Origin: Candidatus Saccharimonadota bacterium
GTDB lineage: Bacteria > Patescibacteriota > Saccharimonadia > Saccharimonadales > UBA4665
Direction of reading: 5' to 3'
DNA: 64,000 nt
Assembly: GCA_003164595.1 (NCBI GenBank)
Contig: PLTT01000002.1
Coordinates: forward strand, 1-64,000
Both the position numbers and the translations under genes were made by a program. Below, piece by piece: positions 1-5,659 of the stretch; the stretch's first letter is position 1; each line of letters opens with the position of its first letter. Under the pieces are notes generated by a model. That model had not been told where the DNA came from and searched no databases. It worked only from the letters and a program-made list of their open reading frames with translations.

Positions 1-83
1 AATTATAATATGTTAGTCCCCTGAGGATGGGGACGATTGGAGTTAGAGCGCCACTCTAATGAATCCTATAGATAAGGTTGTCT
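1..83. other. Window edge, noncoding, two small hairpins
   Basis: No gene is visible before the malic enzyme stop codon. Two short inverted repeats stand out: GTCCCC at 16-21 with GGGGAC at 29-34, and TTAGAG at 43-48 with CTCTAA at 54-59. Neither is followed by a U-tract on either strand, so a terminator role for the minus-strand malic enzyme is possible but unproven. Confidence 0.3.
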
Positions 84-1220
84 TTAGGTAATAATCTTAG
101 CAATTGCAGGGGCAACACGTTTATCTAGTACGCTAGGAATGATAGAATCTTTTGTCGGTTTCTCGACTAATGCCGCCAGTGCTTCAGCAGCTCTAATTTT
201 ATGGTCATCTGTAATGTGTTCCACGCCGTTATCCAGGGCGCCTCTAAAGATCCCGGGGAAGACCAAAGCATTGTTTACTTGATTGGGGAAATCGCTTCTT
301 CCTGTAGCAACAATGGCTGCTCCAGCGTCTAGCGCGTCATGCGGCTGAATCTCAGGCTCAGGGTTGGCCATGGCAAAGATAATTGGATCTTTATGCATAC
401 TCTTGATCATTTCTTTTGTTACTACATTAGGCCTTGATACGCCAATAAATATATCTGCAGCAACGAGTGCGTCTTCTATGGTTCCTTGGACATCTCTACC
501 GTTCGTAAATCTTAATAAACCGTCTTTATCAGGGTTTAGGTCATTCCTTTTACTGCTTAGAATTCCTTGACTGTCTACGGCTATCAACTCTTTTGGATTA
601 GCATACTTGAATAATAGTTTCAGTATCGCGGTACCGGCTGCGCCAACGCCAAGACAAACTATTTTAGTCTCAGATAAACTACGCCCGGTTATCTTGGTAG
701 CGTTTATTAATCCCGCCAAAACTACAATAGCCGTGCCATGTTGATCGTCATGCATCACTGGGATGTCCAAGTCTTTCTTAAGTCGTTCTTCAACCTCAAA
801 ACAAAGTGGCGCGGCAATATCTTCAAGATTAATACCACCGAAACTAGGCGCAATGGCTTTCACGACCCGAACAATTTCGTCTGCCGTATGAACATCTAAG
901 ACAATTGGGACGGCATCAATTCCAGCAAATTCTTTGAAGATCATAGCCTTGCCTTCCATGACTGGTAATGCCGCCTTAGGCCCGATGTTCCCAAGTCCCA
1001 AAACTGCCGAACCGTCACTGACTACTGCGACACTATTGTTTACCCACGTATAGTTTCTAGTTTCTTGCGGATTTTTTGCCAAGAAACTACTAACTGCACC
1101 GACTCCGGGAGAGTAGTAAATGCTCAGTTTTTCCAGTGAATCTAAGCTATCCTTGGCATTAATGGTAATTTTTCCTCTAAGCTTTTTGTGAGCTTTTAGG
1201 GCTTTGTCTTGATAATTCAT
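84..1220 (-). CDS. NAD(P)-dependent malic enzyme (oxaloacetate-decarboxylating)
   Basis: Oxidative decarboxylation of malate to pyruvate and CO2 with NAD(P) reduction, in the cytosol. The 378-residue protein has the bacterial short malic-enzyme layout. The N-terminal YYSPGV motif lies near residues 35-40 (catalytic Tyr). The MEGKAMIFK segment (catalytic Lys) is near 88-96, and NLEDI with the following HDD (metal ligands) are near 131-159. The nucleotide-binding GVGAAG loop is near 191-196. Length fits the roughly 380-430-residue bacterial class. It stands alone, with a long AT-rich gap upstream. Malic enzyme is a known metabolic gene in Saccharibacteria, where it may feed NAD(P)H and pyruvate into an otherwise thin central metabolism; that role is inference. 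NAD versus NADP preference cannot be read from the sequence. Confidence 0.93.
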   Translation of the reverse strand: MNYQDKALKAHKKLRGKITINAKDSLDSLEKLSIYYSPGVGAVSSFLAKNPQETRNYTWVNNSVAVVSDGSAVLGLGNIGPKAALPVMEGKAMIFKEFAGIDAVPIVLDVHTADEIVRVVKAIAPSFGGINLEDIAAPLCFEVEERLKKDLDIPVMHDDQHGTAIVVLAGLINATKITGRSLSETKIVCLGVGAAGTAILKLLFKYANPKELIAVDSQGILSSKRNDLNPDKDGLLRFTNGRDVQGTIEDALVAADIFIGVSRPNVVTKEMIKSMHKDPIIFAMANPEPEIQPHDALDAGAAIVATGRSDFPNQVNNALVFPGIFRGALDNGVEHITDDHKIRAAEALAALVEKPTKDSIIPSVLDKRVAPAIAKIIT

Positions 1221-1559
1221 ATCTATATTTTAGCTTAAAAACCTACCGACGTCTAACTCTACAGGGGCATTACCCAGCTAGATTTAAGATAAAGACTTAA
1301 TTATCTAGTTAGTGAAGATGTCTATCGTATTTTTGATATTGGTTGATAAGATCTATGGTTGCAAGGCGAAATTTATATAGGGTTTCTAAGATTATTGCTT
1401 GTTTAGAGTTAAGTTTTTTATACGGATTGGTTTACTTCATAGCGTTAGTATTAATTGATGCGATGTAGTCATTAATTAATAAGTTATTATTTATCTATAT
1501 ATACAGTATATATAAGTAATCAAAAGTAGTTAGTGAATAACGGATGAAAGACTCTATAT

Positions 1560-1585
1560 AAACCCGAATATCGATATTCGGGTTT
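1560..1585. repeat. Perfect 26-base palindrome
   Basis: Each 13-base arm begins AAACCCGAATATC and is followed at once by its reverse complement, with no spacer. No U-tract follows, so it is not a standard terminator. It lies at the edge of the PIN-gene relic, so it could be a protein-binding dyad, a recombination scar or a cruciform. Confidence 0.8.
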
Positions 1586-1594
1586 GCTTACACT

Positions 1595-1681
1595 ACAATA
1601 CGACTTTTAGTAATTGGTTATTACAAAAGAATTAGAATCGTAAATCCAACAGATTTTCTTAAGATCATTGATCTTAGTTAA
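1595..1681 (+). pseudogene. C-terminal fragment of a PIN-family toxin gene
   Basis: Reading from 1613 gives a peptide of 22 residues ending IVNPTDFLKIIDLS and a TAA stop at 1679-1681. The intact PIN toxin of this window ends IVNPTDFLNIIDPS at 2937, so the two are paralogous to the last codon. Homology is detectable back to about 1595 (LL-IG) and is lost at the palindrome at 1560-1585. The rest of the gene and any antitoxin are gone. It is the remains of a second, tandem toxin-antitoxin locus. Confidence 0.8.
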
Positions 1682-1792
1682 ACTCGGTAACTACTAATTT
1701 AGTCGAACTAAAACCTTATAAGTTATGAGATCCTTCGTTGGTATCAATACGGTAATGCTTGCTAGTAGATTATAAAGTGAGAGAATTATCAT

Positions 1793-2083
1793 ATGAATAA
1801 AGCAAAAATAGTAGTCGGCAGTCTGTTTCTCGCCACCGGCATCTACCTCACGGTGCATGAAGGTGGTCTAAGTATGGAACATGCGCAAGCACAGGAACAC
1901 GTTCTTCTGGGCAAGTTAGCTACCAAGCAAGAATCGCTAAAAACCGTCGAGGATCAACTAGATACCACTAACTTAGATGACACACTGCTTGTTCTGGGCG
2001 GAGCTGTGGTTACTGGGTTCGGACTTGCGTATTGCATTGACGGTCTTTCAGAGACTCAAGAGAATACTCTAGAAAAAGCATAA
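1793..2083 (+). CDS. Small hypothetical protein with two membrane segments
   Basis: I do not recognise this 96-residue protein. A hydrophobic stretch at about residues 5-22 could be a signal anchor. A polar, Gln/Glu-rich middle (about 27-60, probably helical) follows, then a second hydrophobic stretch at about 64-83. A hairpin topology with the middle outside or inside the cell is plausible. The start ATG is preceded by GAGAG at about 1780, a weak ribosome-binding site. Its stop is six bases before the decayed micro-ORF at 2089. Base composition is less AT-rich than the flanks, which supports real coding. Possible roles (holin-like, membrane toxin) are speculation. Confidence 0.6.
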   Translation: MNKAKIVVGSLFLATGIYLTVHEGGLSMEHAQAQEHVLLGKLATKQESLKTVEDQLDTTNLDDTLLVLGGAVVTGFGLAYCIDGLSETQENTLEKA

Positions 2084-2088
2084 TAATT

Positions 2089-2225
2089 ATGGTGAGCCTA
2101 GCGGGCGATAAGAGGGACACACTAGGGGATGAAATGATTCGCGTAGAAAGTAGAGTTATGATATAGGTTTTATGCTTGTAGATGATAGAGTTATATATCC
2201 CGAATCGAAAGATAAAAGTGTTTAG
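2089..2225 (+). pseudogene. Micro-ORF family copy A, frameshifted
   Basis: The first reading frame gives MVSLAGDKRDTLGDEMIRV and stops at 2164. A second frame then continues the homology with GFMLVDDRVIYPE and stops at 2223-2225. Aligned to intact copy C (4558-4695, 138 bases) this copy is 137 bases, so one deleted base explains the break. The two C-terminal halves match as VDDRVIYP and VDGQVVYP. Similarity continues a few bases past both stop codons. It lies directly behind the two-TM gene. The family is not one I recognise. Confidence 0.65.
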
Positions 2226-2230
2226 GTTGC

Positions 2231-2260
2231 TTGACAAGTCTATACAATACCTATACAATA
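2231..2260 (+). promoter_or_regulatory. Promoter and likely RHH operator of the PIN TA operon
   Basis: TTGACA at 2231-2236, a 17-base spacer and TACAAT at 2254-2259 form a near-consensus sigma-70 promoter. Overlapping it is a direct repeat, CTATACAATA at 2240-2249 and again at 2251-2260, with an 11-base period, so both copies face the same side of the helix. Ribbon-helix-helix antitoxins bind tandem short repeats of this kind over their own promoter. The antitoxin downstream is RHH, so autoregulation is a direct inference. AAGGAG at 2275-2280 is a good ribosome-binding site for the ATG at 2286. Confidence 0.75.
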
Positions 2261-2285
2261 TACCCATAATATATAAGGAGAAAAA

Positions 2286-2513
2286 ATGGCTACAAAAACA
2301 CTTAACATTGCGCTGGATGAAAATTTATTAAAAAAGATTGATGTTGCTGTTAAGAACGACTTCGGAAGCCGAAGTGAATATTTCCGTCGGCTGGCATTAT
2401 ATGATCTTGAACGTCGAAACCGTTGGTCTAAACTATTCATTGCTGGCCATGAGGTTGGCAAGAACATGGGGATTACTAGCGAACAGCAAGTATACGATAT
2501 TCTAAGCAAATAA
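2286..2513 (+). CDS. Ribbon-helix-helix (CopG/Arc-type) antitoxin
   Basis: This 75-residue protein has the RHH pattern. A short beta strand (TLNIALDENLL, about 4-14) is followed by helix A, then a GSRSEYFRRL turn and helix B at about 27-37 with the G-S-R-S-E signature of CopG-like proteins. The C-terminal tail (about 45-75) is the usual toxin-binding segment. It dimerises, binds the operator repeats upstream and neutralises the PIN toxin encoded one base after its stop codon. The strong SD (AAGGAG) five bases before the ATG means more antitoxin than toxin is probably made. Function is by family; pairing is from context. Confidence 0.85.
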   Translation: MATKTLNIALDENLLKKIDVAVKNDFGSRSEYFRRLALYDLERRNRWSKLFIAGHEVGKNMGITSEQQVYDILSK

Positions 2514-2514
2514 A

Positions 2515-2937
2515 ATGGTAATCGATAAAAATATTCGAGTCGTCGTCGACAGTAACGTTTGGATTTCGGGTTTAATTTTCGGTGGCCAACCAGAAAAAAT
2601 TATAAAACTCTTCACAGAAGGGCATATTTTGTTAATAGTTAGTGCTGAATTATTGAGCGAATTAAGACGAAAAATAATCGAAAAATTTCCACTATTCGCA
2701 CCAAATCTAGATTTACTAGAAGCCTCCATACTTAATGATGCAATAGTCGTAAAACTAGGGAGTAGAACCATTAATATTAGTCGTGATCCTGACGACAACA
2801 AGGTTATTGAAACTGCTGTTATTGGAAACTGTAATTATATAATTAGCGGAGACAACGACCTTCTAATTATTGGTTCTTACAAGAATATTAGAATTGTTAA
2901 CCCAACTGATTTTCTAAATATCATTGATCCTAGTTAA
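2515..2937 (+). CDS. PIN-domain ribonuclease toxin (PIN_3/COG1569-like)
   Basis: The 140-residue protein is a single PIN domain. The acidic metal-binding residues are in place: D in VVVDSNVWISG (about residue 13), E in ELLSELRRKI (about 48), and D residues in SRDPDDNKVIE (about 91-95) and ISGDNDLL (about 112-117). Such proteins are Mg-dependent endoribonucleases that cleave tRNA or mRNA when the antitoxin is lost. The ATG lies one base after the antitoxin stop, so translation is coupled and there is no separate SD. A paralogous relic survives at 1595-1681. The target RNA cannot be deduced. Confidence 0.88.
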   Translation: MVIDKNIRVVVDSNVWISGLIFGGQPEKIIKLFTEGHILLIVSAELLSELRRKIIEKFPLFAPNLDLLEASILNDAIVVKLGSRTINISRDPDDNKVIETAVIGNCNYIISGDNDLLIIGSYKNIRIVNPTDFLNIIDPS

Positions 2938-2944
2938 GTTTGGT

Positions 2945-3058
2945 GTGAACCTAACAGGCGACAGTTGGAACACCTTAGAGTCTGAATTTATTCATATATA
3001 TAACAAACTCTGTGAATTCGGATTAACCAGAATTGATGATGATGCAAAATCCTCATAA
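2945..3058 (+). CDS. Micro-ORF family copy B (37 codons, GTG start)
   Basis: It reads VNLTGDSWNTL, then an amphipathic segment ending YNKLCEFGL, and stops at 3056-3058. Compared with copy C the first 30 bases differ at only two positions, both synonymous. The rest changes mainly to similar residues (L/F, I/L, H/Y), which looks like selection on protein. It starts eight bases after the PIN toxin stop without an SD, so it would need coupling to the toxin and could be a third gene of that operon. The C-terminus is shorter than in copy C (ends DDAKSS). Existence as a protein is an inference. Confidence 0.45.
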   Translation: MNLTGDSWNTLESEFIHIYNKLCEFGLTRIDDDAKSS

Positions 3059-3079
3059 CTACAAAAGCATTTCTAGTCT

Positions 3080-3123
3080 ATGCTTTAAGGGGTTTAAATC
3101 CAATAGCCCTACGGGATTGGAAC
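3080..3123. repeat. tRNA-3'-end-like direct repeat, copy 1
   Basis: About 44 bases, nearly identical to 4419-4462 (one indel and one or two substitutions). Both contain TAGCCCTACGGGATT followed by C/G-GAAC, which on the minus strand reads like the T-loop, T-stem and acceptor 3' strand of a tRNA. The two copies flank the Fic toxin module in direct orientation. That is what attachment-site duplication next to a tRNA leaves behind, although no integrase is present. Confidence 0.7.
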
Positions 3124-3215
3124 CAGGCATTTCTGCCACCTAAATTTTAAGTTCGCTTTACTTTAGCTTACATCTGTAAAATGTTGGCATTATCCAAGCT
3201 TACGCATATGAAATG

Positions 3216-3224
3216 TGATATAAT
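3216..3224 (+). promoter_or_regulatory. Extended -10 promoter, leaderless start of Fic operon
   Basis: TGATATAAT (extended -10, TATAAT at 3219-3224) ends six bases before the ATG at 3231. Transcription should start at or within a base or two of that ATG, so the mRNA is leaderless. No convincing -35 is seen, as is common with extended -10 elements. Confidence 0.65.
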
Positions 3225-3230
3225 AAAAGT

Positions 3231-3407
3231 ATGAATAAAATTGTCATTCGGCGAACAAAAATCGTAAGTCGTGCTATTGCAAATGAGCGTCTTGAGGGTC
3301 TTAAAGTATCTAGAGAATCACGTAAAGTTGCCGACAATTACATTGTTGGTAAAGCTTCTGCAAAACAAGTAGCTACAAAAATTCGAGAGCGTTACGGAGT
3401 CTTGTAA
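3231..3407 (+). CDS. VbhA-like Fic antitoxin (58 aa)
   Basis: A 58-residue, basic, helical protein with NERLEGLKVS at residues 18-27 and a tail GKASAKQVATKIRERYG. Class I Fic inhibitors (VbhA family) carry the inhibitory helix (S/T)xxxE(G/N). Here N18xxxE22G23 fits, with Asn in the Ser/Thr place. The inhibitory Glu (E22) would block ATP gamma-phosphate positioning in the Fic active site. Its stop is two bases before the GTG start of the Fic gene, the usual antitoxin-then-toxin order. The ATG is placed by the leaderless promoter. The family call rests on the motif and context. Confidence 0.75.
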   Translation: MNKIVIRRTKIVSRAIANERLEGLKVSRESRKVADNYIVGKASAKQVATKIRERYGVL

Positions 3408-3409
3408 CC

Positions 3410-4003
3410 GTGTCTTTTGTCGATCCATATTTCGACGAAACTATAGGAGAGTTACGTAACCTTCTCGGTGCTAAATCTTCTCAAGAATTACATGAACTAG
3501 AACCGCAAATTGTCTTTGCTAATGAATTAGAGCTTGATTCAATCGATATTCCGCGGACTAATGACCTTGCTGAATTATTGAATATACATGCACAATTATT
3601 TAAGGGCGTATATGATTGGGGTGGGAAAATCAGAACGGTCGATATAAAAAAGAATACTGTGGGTTCTGATTATTTCTTGATCGTTTCAAAGATTACTGAT
3701 GCTTCTAATTATATATTTCAGGAACTTGCAAAGGAGAATGGCTTAAGGGGTCTTACGAAAGATGAATTTATCAAAAGATTTGTATACTTTTATGACCAGC
3801 TAAATTATATTCATCCTTTTCGTGAAGGCAATGGGCGAGCACAGCGAGTATTTTGGGGTCGAGTTGCTAAAGACGCTGGGTATGAATTTGATTGGGATTT
3901 AGTAATTGGTGATGAAAATGATGAAGCTTCGAAATTAGCTTCAGAGAACATGGATTTATCTATGCTCGGACTGATGTTCACAAGAATCACTAAAGTTATA
4001 TAA
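3410..4003 (+). CDS. Fic/DOC family adenylyltransferase toxin
   Basis: The 197-residue protein carries the Fic signature HPFREGNGR at residues 135-143, with catalytic His135 and the anion-binding loop intact. A further Arg (AQR) follows, as in HPFx(D/E)GNGRxxR. The upstream part holds the flap and helices typical of VbhT/FicT proteins. Such enzymes transfer AMP from ATP to a hydroxyl on target proteins (gyrase and topo IV for FicT). The target here is unknown. There is no C-terminal BID or other secretion domain, so it acts as a chromosomal toxin in the cytosol. GTG start, nearly overlapping the VbhA-like antitoxin. Flanked by tRNA-like direct repeats, suggesting arrival as a unit. Confidence 0.9.
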   Translation: MSFVDPYFDETIGELRNLLGAKSSQELHELEPQIVFANELELDSIDIPRTNDLAELLNIHAQLFKGVYDWGGKIRTVDIKKNTVGSDYFLIVSKITDASNYIFQELAKENGLRGLTKDEFIKRFVYFYDQLNYIHPFREGNGRAQRVFWGRVAKDAGYEFDWDLVIGDENDEASKLASENMDLSMLGLMFTRITKVI

Positions 4004-4028
4004 TAAAACACCTAGGGAGATTCATCGT

Positions 4029-4241
4029 ATGAGCACTTACATCGATCAGGCTATTAACCCAAAAACTAATAAAGTTCAGTCTGCATTTTTTATAGATGAT
4101 TATTATGGCACACATAACTATGGAGTAGGATTCAGAAAAGATGGTGGAAAAATAAATATTAGAGACGACATCGTTGAGTCGGAATATGAGATTTATCCTA
4201 TCGAGCAAATTAAAACACAAGCAGAAGAATCCAATTCCTAA
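4029..4241 (+). CDS. Small hypothetical protein behind the Fic gene
   Basis: This 70-residue acidic protein is not one I recognise. It has an aromatic-rich stretch (DDYYGTHNYGVGF, about 24-36) and an acidic C-terminus, and no membrane segment. AGGGAG at 4014-4019 is a good ribosome-binding site about nine bases before the ATG. It is 25 bases after the Fic stop, so it is probably the third gene of that operon. It might be an accessory or substrate protein, but nothing in the sequence proves it. Confidence 0.6.
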   Translation: MSTYIDQAINPKTNKVQSAFFIDDYYGTHNYGVGFRKDGGKINIRDDIVESEYEIYPIEQIKTQAEESNS

Positions 4242-4377
4242 TTAAGACCTTGCTTACTAGATTACCTAACAAATAAATCCAGTTGCCTAAATGTTGGCTC
4301 GATTTATTATCAAATACATACTATTGCCCTTCTAGTGGGCGTCCTTCGCAACTCTAATTTATGCTTCTTAGATATCA

Positions 4378-4408
4378 GACAATTATGGAATTCAAATCCA
4401 TAATTGTC
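4378..4408. repeat. 12-base inverted repeat with 7-base loop
   Basis: GACAATTATGGA at 4378-4389 pairs perfectly with TCCATAATTGTC at 4397-4408. No U-tract follows on either strand within a few bases, so it is at best a weak terminator for the Fic operon. It sits just before the second tRNA-like repeat. The 4242-4557 stretch contains no gene, only this repeat, the repeat at 4419-4462 and the stem-loop at 4470-4539. Confidence 0.75.
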
Positions 4409-4418
4409 CAAACGGACG

Positions 4419-4462
4419 ATGCTTTAGGGGTTTAAATCCAATAGCCCTACGGGATTCGAACA
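4419..4462. repeat. tRNA-3'-end-like direct repeat, copy 2
   Basis: This is the second copy of the 44-base repeat at 3080-3123. It has the better tRNA match: the segment CGGGATTCGAAC is a textbook T-arm seen from the opposite strand. Its acceptor-like AGCCCTA block could pair with the 5' acceptor strand of the degenerate tRNA at 5552-5627. Confidence 0.7.
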
Positions 4463-4469
4463 CCTTCCA

Positions 4470-4539
4470 ACAGAGGTAAAATATATACGAGTGTTAAATC
4501 AGTTCCAAAATAATATTTCTTGGAACACTTGTCCTCTGT
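4470..4539. repeat. Long imperfect stem-loop
   Basis: The outer arms are ACAGAGG at 4470-4476 and CCTCTGT at 4533-4539. The inner arms are GTTCCAA at 4502-4508 and TTGGAAC at 4520-4526, with short extra pairing between. It may be a folded RNA or a miniature inverted-repeat remnant. No open frame crosses it. Confidence 0.5.
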
Positions 4540-4557
4540 AAAAAATCTCAAAATACT

Positions 4558-4695
4558 GTGGTGAACCTGACGGGCGACAGTTGGAACACCCTTCGTATTG
4601 AACTAATCCATTTGCACGCTAAATTAAGTGAGCTTGGGTTCATATATGTGGATGGGCAAGTAGTTTACCCAGGAGCGGAGGGTCACGATGTTTAG
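4558..4695 (+). CDS. Micro-ORF family copy C, most complete (45 aa)
   Basis: It starts at GTG 4558 (or GTG 4561) and ends at TAG 4693-4695. The sequence begins VVNLTGDSWNTL, continues through an amphipathic helix-like segment ending AKLSELGF, then IYVDGQVVYPG and a short acidic tail. It is the intact reference for copies A (137 bases, one-base deletion), B and D. No SD precedes it. Conservation between copies is mostly synonymous or conservative, which supports a coding role. I know of no family with this motif. Function unknown. Confidence 0.5.
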   Translation: MVNLTGDSWNTLRIELIHLHAKLSELGFIYVDGQVVYPGAEGHDV

Positions 4696-4798
4696 GCTAC
4701 TGCGTCATAAAACACCGCCTGATGATTTTCTGTCCTCTAAACTCTATGATGAAACCTGTTTTTATCACGCATTTTTAAAAGATCTCCGCAGATGTTAA
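4688..4798 (+). CDS. Possible 36-aa ORF with good ribosome-binding site
   Basis: The ATG at 4688 is preceded by GGAGGG about five to six bases upstream and overlaps the end of micro-ORF C, so coupling is possible. The peptide is basic at both ends (MFRLLRHK... KDLRRC) and has no recognisable domain. Support is only the SD, the overlap and an intact short frame. Confidence 0.3.
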   Translation: MFRLLRHKTPPDDFLSSKLYDETCFYHAFLKDLRRC

Positions 4799-4892
4799 GG
4801 GGGAAGTTATTATTGAGAGTCAATTTATATGATTAATATTCAAACGATAAGTTATTTTGTGAAACAGACTTTAATATCTCTTAGTTTCGAGA

Positions 4893-5156
4893 CTACTTAT
4901 AAAGCTGACTATGTGTACCACAGGCAATAAACCAAGCGATAGTTTCATTATCAGTAAGCTCAAAATGTGCCCGCCAGTCACCCCCAAAAGCTATAGAACG
5001 ATAACCTTTCCATTCACCAGTCAGTGGGTGATTATATAAGTCAGGATGTTTGGGTTGTATTTGAAATAGCTTCATTGCTTTTTCTAGCCGCTTTTTTTGT
5101 GCTGGTTTCAAGTTCGCTGCTTGCTGAACAAAGTCCTTGTGAAGCTTGATAATCAT
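4893..5156 (-). CDS. RelE/YafQ-like mRNA interferase toxin
   Basis: An 87-residue protein of the RelE/ParE superfamily. The N-terminal strand is followed by a two-helix hairpin (about 8-35), the NHPLTGEWKGYRSI strand pair (about 42-55), GGDWRAHFE (about 58-66) and the C-terminal strand ending ACGTHSQLYK. That ending is typical of YafQ/RelE-StbE-type toxins, with basic and aromatic residues for ribosome-dependent mRNA cleavage. The start overlaps the antitoxin stop as TAATG, so translation is coupled. The ribosome A-site target is family knowledge. Confidence 0.85.
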   Translation of the reverse strand: MIIKLHKDFVQQAANLKPAQKKRLEKAMKLFQIQPKHPDLYNHPLTGEWKGYRSIAFGGDWRAHFELTDNETIAWFIACGTHSQLYK

Positions 5157-5431
5157 TACAAGTCTTTAAAGAAATTGTCTAATTCGGCTTCGTTATTGAT
5201 TGTCGTATAGTTAAGGCCTTTTTTTCGGTCTACTAAAGCTTCTCGCATAATCTTCTCAAGATAAGGTGTAGGCTCAAGCGTAGGCGATAGTACCACACGA
5301 CCTTCTTTAACTGCCTGCTTTAAAACAACAGTCACAAAAGCACTAACAGATAGACCGACAGAATTAGCAAATTCTGTGATATCATTCTTTGTTTTATCGT
5401 CAGTTCTAATACTTAATAATGCGTTACTCAT
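5156..5431 (-). CDS. RelB/DinJ-type antitoxin
   Basis: Starting at ATG 5431 the protein has 91 residues. The N-terminal MSNALLSIRTDDKTKNDI and the VGLSVSAFVTVVLKQAV segment are a RelB/DinJ ribbon-helix-helix. The acidic C-terminal tail (ending LDNFFKDL) would wrap around the RelE-like toxin. A longer frame runs to 5488, but the promoter TTGACA-18-TACAAT at 5470-5441 lies inside it and points to a start at 5431, nearly leaderless. It precedes and overlaps the toxin gene. Confidence 0.85.
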   Translation of the reverse strand: MSNALLSIRTDDKTKNDITEFANSVGLSVSAFVTVVLKQAVKEGRVVLSPTLEPTPYLEKIMREALVDRKKGLNYTTINNEAELDNFFKDL

Positions 5432-5440
5432 AATGATTAC

Positions 5441-5470
5441 ATTGTACATCAATCGTAATCTAAATGTCAA
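5441..5470 (-). promoter_or_regulatory. Promoter of the RelB/RelE-like operon
   Basis: On the minus strand, TTGACA (5470-5465), an 18-base spacer and TACAAT (5446-5441) end nine bases before the antitoxin ATG at 5431. This geometry implies a leader of zero to three bases. It is the reason for choosing the shorter antitoxin start. Confidence 0.65.
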
Positions 5471-5551
5471 GACAAATTTTTCCAACACGCCCGAAGAAGG
5501 ACCAGTCTTTAAAGTTTAACTTCTTATAAGTTATAGATATATTTTAAATGA

Positions 5552-5627
5552 TGACCCTGACGGGATTCGAACCCGCAACCCTAAGATATTGTGAACTGTA
5601 TCCTGTGAACCGCTGTCCGATAGGGCT
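5552..5627 (-). tRNA. tRNA-like sequence, probably a decayed tRNA-Glu relative
   Basis: The T-arm is intact (GCGGG, TTCGAAT, CCCGT). The acceptor strands AGCCCTA and CAGGGTC pair in the middle but mismatch at both ends. The D-loop keeps AGCGG, as in tRNA-Glu. The D-stem does not pair. The best anticodon stem (GGATA with TATCT) leaves a 10-base loop, so no anticodon can be assigned safely. No CCA is encoded, unlike the tRNA-Glu at 7405-7481. It is either a pseudogene or a highly divergent tRNA. It sits in the island with the tRNA-end repeats and may be the scar of the former integration target. Confidence 0.5.
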
Positions 5628-5659
5628 ACAAACATATACCAGGTTATATTGGCCTAACC

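Larger units (their letters stand above)
1221..1792. other. AT-rich 570-base gap with gene relics
   Basis: No intact gene of useful length is visible. The stretch is strongly AT-rich around 1490-1530. It contains a perfect 26-base palindrome (1560-1585) and directly after it the C-terminal relic of a PIN-toxin gene (about 1595-1681). It marks the start of the accessory island that runs to about 7.3 kb. Confidence 0.6.

Noticed and set aside
2089-4592. Shared GGTGAACC...GGAACACC blocks as tRNA 3'-end fragments
   Set aside because: They resemble a reversed tRNA end only in the first dozen bases and lack a T-loop. Differences between copies follow codons, so the micro-ORF reading is better supported.
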